Positions 44,566 through 51,696 of a DNA stretch of 51,696 bases are shown piece by piece (position 1 is the stretch's first letter; each line of letters starts with the position of its first letter). The position numbers were made by a program, and so were the translations under genes. The notes under the pieces were generated by a model, which was not told where the DNA came from, did no database searches, and saw nothing but the letters and a program-made list of their open reading frames with translations. The DNA is from Vitrella brassicaformis (taxonomy: Eukaryota; Sar; Vitrellaceae), in NCBI GenBank assembly GCA_001179505.1, contig CDMY01000561.1:1-51696 (forward strand), in the 5' to 3' direction.

Positions 44566-47500
44566 TCAGATTGGCATGATCTGTCCCCAGATCCACCGGA
44601 TAACATTGTCAGTCCGCTCCTTCTTCCTCTGCCGCTCCACCTTGCCTCGCCTGCCCCACATCGACTTGCTCTCGTCGGCAACATCCCTCCCGTCACACAG
44701 GTCCCGCCAGATGTCCAGCCGCGCCCGCGAGGTCGCCTGGAACTGGTGGAGTGCGTCGATGGGGAAGCCGTACTCGCGCGCCACCTGGGGGCCGTTGAGG
44801 CACGAGGAGGCGTAGTTCTCAATGTCTTGCCGCCGGATGGGTGCTCGCGCATCGACGATGAGTGCCCTGCCGCCGAAGGGGAAGAGGCTCGCCAGCACAT
44901 CGACCAGGTCGTAGTGCACCAGCACACGAGAGATCTCCTGCAGATCAGACAGATGAGTCAGTCAGATCATGGGAGAGGCGATATATGAATCAATCGTCCG
45001 TCCATTGGCGGACACACATTCCATGTCTCGGGGTGCCTGCCTACCATGTATGGTGGCATTTCGTAGAGCCTGGTCTCCGCGATGAGGGCGTAGGAGGGGA
45101 TCTCGTCCACCAGCACCAGACTGATCTTCGCACCCACAGACACACCCTCACCCTCGCCAGCACCCACACGGACATTCGCCATGTCCGCCACGGCATGGAG
45201 CAAGGCGCTGCTCAGCCCGCCGCCAGCCACAATGCCCGCAATTGAACGCACACGCACATCGTCGTCGGTGAAAGAGGCGATCACCTGCTGGATCTCCCAC
45301 GCGTGGAAGCCCACATTGGAGAAGCCCGCCAGCCGGGGAATGGCGTCTGACGCACCTGGGGGGACATTAGAGGCGGGGGGGCTGGTGGCGGTGACGCCGA
45401 AGCCTGTGAGGCTGACGATGGCCACACCGATGGGGCGTGTGGTGCTGTTGGTGGGGATGGACGAGGGGTAGTTGAGGGCCTGGCTGGACTCCAGAACGTC
45501 ATGTACGTCATGGCTGGCAGATTTGACACCCGTCGGCCGATGGTAGGTGTCATACTGCCACTCCCAAGCGTCGATCATGACCACCAGGTCGACCTTCATG
45601 CCCACGCCCACACGCCGGCTGCCGCCACGATAGCCCGTCGGCATGTTGTAATGCGGCAGCCACAAGAGGATGTCGACGACTCCCTTGCCGGCCGTGGGGA
45701 TCACCCACCTCTCCATCAGGTGCTCTGGCCCCCACCTCACCGTGCCCAAAAACTGACGCAGGGGCGGCGAGAGGGAGAAGGTGGACCAGGACGATCGGCG
45801 TAAACCCTGCAAATCCCTTCTGGCCGCCATCCTCTCTTGCCCGTGATGCTGATTCTGGGGTGAGGCGTGCTTCGCTTCAGCACGCGAGCCTCGGTGTGCG
45901 AGTGGCGACGGGAGGGGGGCTGTGCGGGTGTACTCCCCCAGGGGAAGGGGATCGAAGGTGCGAGTGGAGGCTGCGGGGCCGATACCGGCGACCTTGGCGA
46001 CGGACTGGCGGACGCTCTTGAGCCACTCGACCAGCGACCGCTCCCATCGTTTCTTTCCATATCTGATGCGATCGAGGTCGTGCCTCCGCGCAGCCGATAT
46101 CTCATGGATCCACTGCGCCAGACCCCACTCGTCACGATACGACGAGAACACCTGACCTGCGTAGATACACACATTCACACACACACACACACACACGCAC
46201 GGATACCCAGATCCATCCATCAGTGCGCTCATGATGCACGTCAGTCACGTCACGTGTGCCTTTGTACCTGTCCTGGTGACCTTGAGCGATCTGCAAGGCA
46301 GCGGCCGTATGTCCATATCGTTGACGACATATCCGCTGGGCACCGGCAGCTCCATCCCCTCCACCCACTGCAGCCGACGATCCCACTCCCACCCAAACGA
46401 CGACACACCCGACTCGTCGGAATCAATGGGCGACACAGCAGCCTCACCCTTGCCGCCTCCGCTGCTGCTGCTGCTGCTGCAGCCGCCACTGTGCTTGTCG
46501 GCGGCATAGGGAAGGTCCCCCGCAAAGACCGACTCGCGCGTGACCAGCTGGTCGCTGTCGAGCATGCCGAAATGGTACATGAAGAAGCCATAGAGGTGCT
46601 CCTTGGTGTTCTTTGAGTAGCCGTGGGGCGCCAGTGCCGTCGCTGCGGTGAGGGGGAAGGATGGGGGCAAAGGGATGTCGATGGAGTGGTTGGTGAGGGA
46701 GAGGAAGGCCGGGAGTGCGTCGCGTAGGGCCTGCATGCCGCCCTCCATTGGGAAGTCTTGGTCGTTGGATGACATGAGGACCTGTGTGGGCAGGGGGGCG
46801 CGGGCCACCAGCAGGTCGGGCTTGTCGAGACCTATGGCGGCGCCACGCATCCACTGCTGCTCGCTGTCGGATGACCCCTGCCATGACAAATCTACCTCAA
46901 ACGTGCTCATCTGACCAACACAACCAACAGAGGGAAACAAAGGAAAAGATGACGTTTGTCCAGCGGTGACGTGCGCGACGTGTGCAGTCCTTACGTAGTT
47001 GGCAATCGAGGCCGCCTTGATTCGGTCATCGATGGCCGCCACGTAGGCCGTCTGTGTGCCGCCCCCGCTGCACCCCGCCATGCCGATCCGCTTCCTGTCC
47101 ACCTCGCGCCTCTCCAGCAGAAAGTCGACCGCCCGTGTGCCCTCCCACACCCACACGGACAGCGGCGAGAGGCCCAGGAGGAACAGCGGCGGGCCCAGAT
47201 AGTTGTGTTCTCGTGTGGGGGAGCCCCCCCGTGCGTTGCATGTGCCGGCGGAGGCGTCGTCTGCGTTGTAGCTGCCGGTGCCTGCGTCGCTTGTGTGGGT
47301 GGCGGGGTTGAAGTACTGTAGCCGCTCACCCTACATGGATGGCATGGAGCCGACAGAGTGACAGACAGGGAGGGAGCAAAGATCCATCATGAGGCTGTCT
47401 GTGAGAGTTTCCTCCACCTGACCTACCTGTCCTGGTGGGTCGAAGGCGAAGACGATGATGTTTCTGGCGACCAGGTTGAGCAGCACCTCTTGTAAATGGG

Positions 47501-48388
47501 ACTCGCGGAAGGACGGGATGACGTGGCCCGACGCGTAGATGACAGCAGGACAGGGGTTGGCCGGGGTGCACTTGGCGGGGATGAGGAGCGCCCCCGTGAC
47601 GTGCATGTTGGGCAGTGTCTGGTACACGATGGTCTCGACGTCGAAGGTGATCTTTCCGACGTCCGTGTGCCTGACGTGGGTCGTTCGGGAAGTGGCGCTG
47701 GCCTTGAGCTCGAGAGTGGGGAAGTACTCGAGGGGGTAGAATATCTCATCGCGAAGCTGCTGGCGGATGACGTCCCTTCGTATGGCCCAGAAAGTGCTGT
47801 TGGTGGCCGACACGGACCGCAGCTCCTCCGCCCGCCGCCGCAACAGCTTGACGGCCGACTCGGTGAAAGTGCTCTGCAGGGCCCTGTGCGGATCATGCGC
47901 ATAGTAACGATACCTGCACACACACAGCACACGAAGGGCGCGGATCACGTCAGTCATTGATTGGCACATGCATGATATATGACTGGCCTGAGGCCTCTTT
48001 CTGGTCTGGCTCTGTGTTGTCTGACTGACCAGCTGGTGAAGTCGGCAGGTCCCCTGAGCTCGATATTGACTATCCGTCTTCTCCATAACAAGACCGCAAG
48101 CAAAACCGATGTGGCGGCGACAGCTAGGACGCCCAGCGTGCCGCCAATCCACCACCACTTACCGCATCGACAGCCGCAGCCGCCACAGGGCCTCCGTCTG
48201 TGATGCCGTGGGTGGTGATGATGCCGGTGCTCATCTCTCGGATCTCTCGTGTGTCCGTGAGCGCCAGTGGGTGCATCTGAGGTGGGTAGGTGGTCTGACG
48301 CTGTGCTTGTGCTGGCGGTGGTTGCAGATGACCTCAGGCCTAGGATGGGAGAACGCATGGGATAGTAGGCATCTTCTGGGGACTTCAT
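44566..48388 (-). CDS. Membrane-anchored alpha/beta-hydrolase with degenerate second hydrolase-like half
   Basis: Six exons (48030-48388, 47427-47913, 46995-47330, 46268-46910, 45045-46156, 44566-44937) give 1102 residues. An N-terminal cytosolic region rich in His/Arg and Cys precedes one transmembrane helix (WWWIGGTLGVLAVAATSVLLAVLLW), giving type II topology. The lumenal part is an acetyl-xylan-esterase/Abhydrolase_7-type hydrolase: CPAVIYASGH, IIVFAFDPPGQ, then the nucleophile elbow GMAGCSGGGTQTAYVAAIDDRIKAA and a dienelactone-hydrolase-like Asp region (VLMSSNDQDFPMEGG). The second half repeats the fold's late landmarks (IAGIVAGGGLSSALLHAVADMANVRV, VHYDLVDVLASLFPFGGRALIVDA), but its elbow has no clear GxSxG. 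Exon 5 includes low-complexity inserts. The start uses ATG 48388; an earlier GTG was ignored. The substrate is probably an acyl or carbohydrate ester. Confidence 0.8.
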
Positions 48389-48783
48389 TGCCGGCACCTA
48401 TGCATATCACCCATCATTCCCACCAGCTGCCGGGACACCTCACTCAAGCGATCGGAGAACTACAAGCTCGCAGGAAGGGGAATGGGAACTCATGAATCCA
48501 CACAAAGGAGAAGTAGATCCAGTGCAATGCAAGCGAGGGCAGCTTCTTCGGCAGATCGTCAAAGGCCAGCACCCGAGGCGAGCCTCCCCCACTGGGTGCA
48601 TATATACACATCCATGCAATGCCCAGCAAACAGCACAACTGCAGCAGCAACAAAGAGCAAACAGCTGCCTGCGAGGCAAAAGGAAAAAGATGGGGCCTCG
48701 CGGCGCTCCCGCCCGCCAATTGACAGATCCTTTCCAGGAATCGTTCTGTTTGGCATGGCGTCTCCGACATGCGCCAGCTTGGC
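48389..48783. other. Intergenic region between TTLL9 and the hydrolase gene
   Basis: A 395-base spacer between two leftward genes. A minus-strand hydrophobic frame (48444-48890) exists, but it overlaps the last TTLL9 exon in another frame and has no family. I treat the interval as 5' flank of the hydrolase. Confidence 0.45.
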
Positions 48784-51415
<2,632 letters not shown>

Positions 51416-51696
51416 CGTCCCGGCCTGCACCTCCAATGTCTTCAGCGATTGTGTTGGTCAGCCCGGGGAGTTCAGGGTTTAGTAGGGTTCAAGGGTTTTG
51501 CCGCTCAGCTCATCCAATCGTCCCCACGTCAAATCTGTAAGAATAGGTGGGAGAGAGTCGGGGAGAATGGTGAAGAGAGGATCTGCCGGGCGGTCAGTCC
51601 CGGATAAAGGATTAAGTCAATGCAACGTAAGGTCTGTGGATTTTGTGGAGAGTCCACGTAGGACATGTAGTATGCGTCAGTCCATCCTGTCTGACG
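51416..51696. promoter_or_regulatory. 5' flank of TTLL9 with telomere-like GGGTT units
   Basis: The right edge of the window. At 51472-51499 three GGGTT/GGGTTT units (one in the form GGGTTTAG) lie about 60-85 bases upstream of the ATG. No gene is visible in the remaining 200 bases. Confidence 0.35.

Overview
The window looks like nuclear DNA of a photosynthetic alveolate, most likely a chromerid close to Vitrella. This rests on gene content, not on a database match. The genes are split by many short GT-AG introns, mostly 50-150 bases. They include the end of a giant modular type I polyketide synthase (PKS), spliceosomal and SNARE genes, motile-cilium genes (DNAAF1, TTLL9), a mitochondrial-type glycine cleavage T-protein, and proteins whose N-termini look like bipartite targeting signals of a complex red plastid. 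Bacterial origin is excluded by introns in almost every gene. All exon boundaries were derived by hand from reading frame, splice consensus and family alignment, so single junctions may be wrong.

Layout. 1-7783 (+): last module of a PKS (DH-ER-KR-ACP, then a reductive release domain and a sulfotransferase domain), cut by the window's left edge and damaged in the DH region. 9299-11134 (-): cysteine synthase-like PLP enzyme with an N-terminal membrane segment. 11620-12257 (-) and 12484-14620 (+): Sm protein E and splicing factor PRP18, head to head. 14983-15556 (-): small PARP-like ADP-ribosyltransferase fold protein. About 16000-17148 (-): unrecognised gene. 17787-21276 (-): arylsulfotransferase with a C-terminal PAN/Apple domain. 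21545-21793 (+): small acylated Gly/Cys-rich protein. 22572-23943 (-) and 23997-25857 (+): predicted plastid coiled-coil/TLDc protein and aminomethyltransferase, with start codons only 53 bp apart. 26537-27226 (-): unknown secreted or targeted protein. 27298-28388 (+): syntaxin-6-type Qc-SNARE. 28690-31169 (-): DNAAF1/LRRC50. 31471-32290 (+): KCTD-type BTB protein. 33346-37666 (-): [FeFe]-hydrogenase fused to a cytochrome-P450-reductase-type FAD/NAD(P)H module. 38118-38774 (+): unknown. 40937-42750 (-): unknown targeted protein. 42937-43275 (+): 56-residue membrane protein. 44566-48388 (-): membrane-anchored alpha/beta-hydrolase with a degenerate second hydrolase-like half. 48784-51415 (-): TTLL9-type tubulin polyglutamylase.

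Organisation. Head-to-head pairs share short promoters (53-450 bp). Most tail-to-tail spaces are longer and full of TG, CTGT and CATC microsatellites. TG tracts also lie directly before many 3' splice sites on the sense strand of both orientations.

The most notable item is the hydrogenase-reductase fusion. It has a presequence-like N-terminus, a complete H-cluster ligand set and an electron-entry module with no FMN/flavodoxin domain, which suggests direct NAD(P)H-linked hydrogen metabolism in an organelle.
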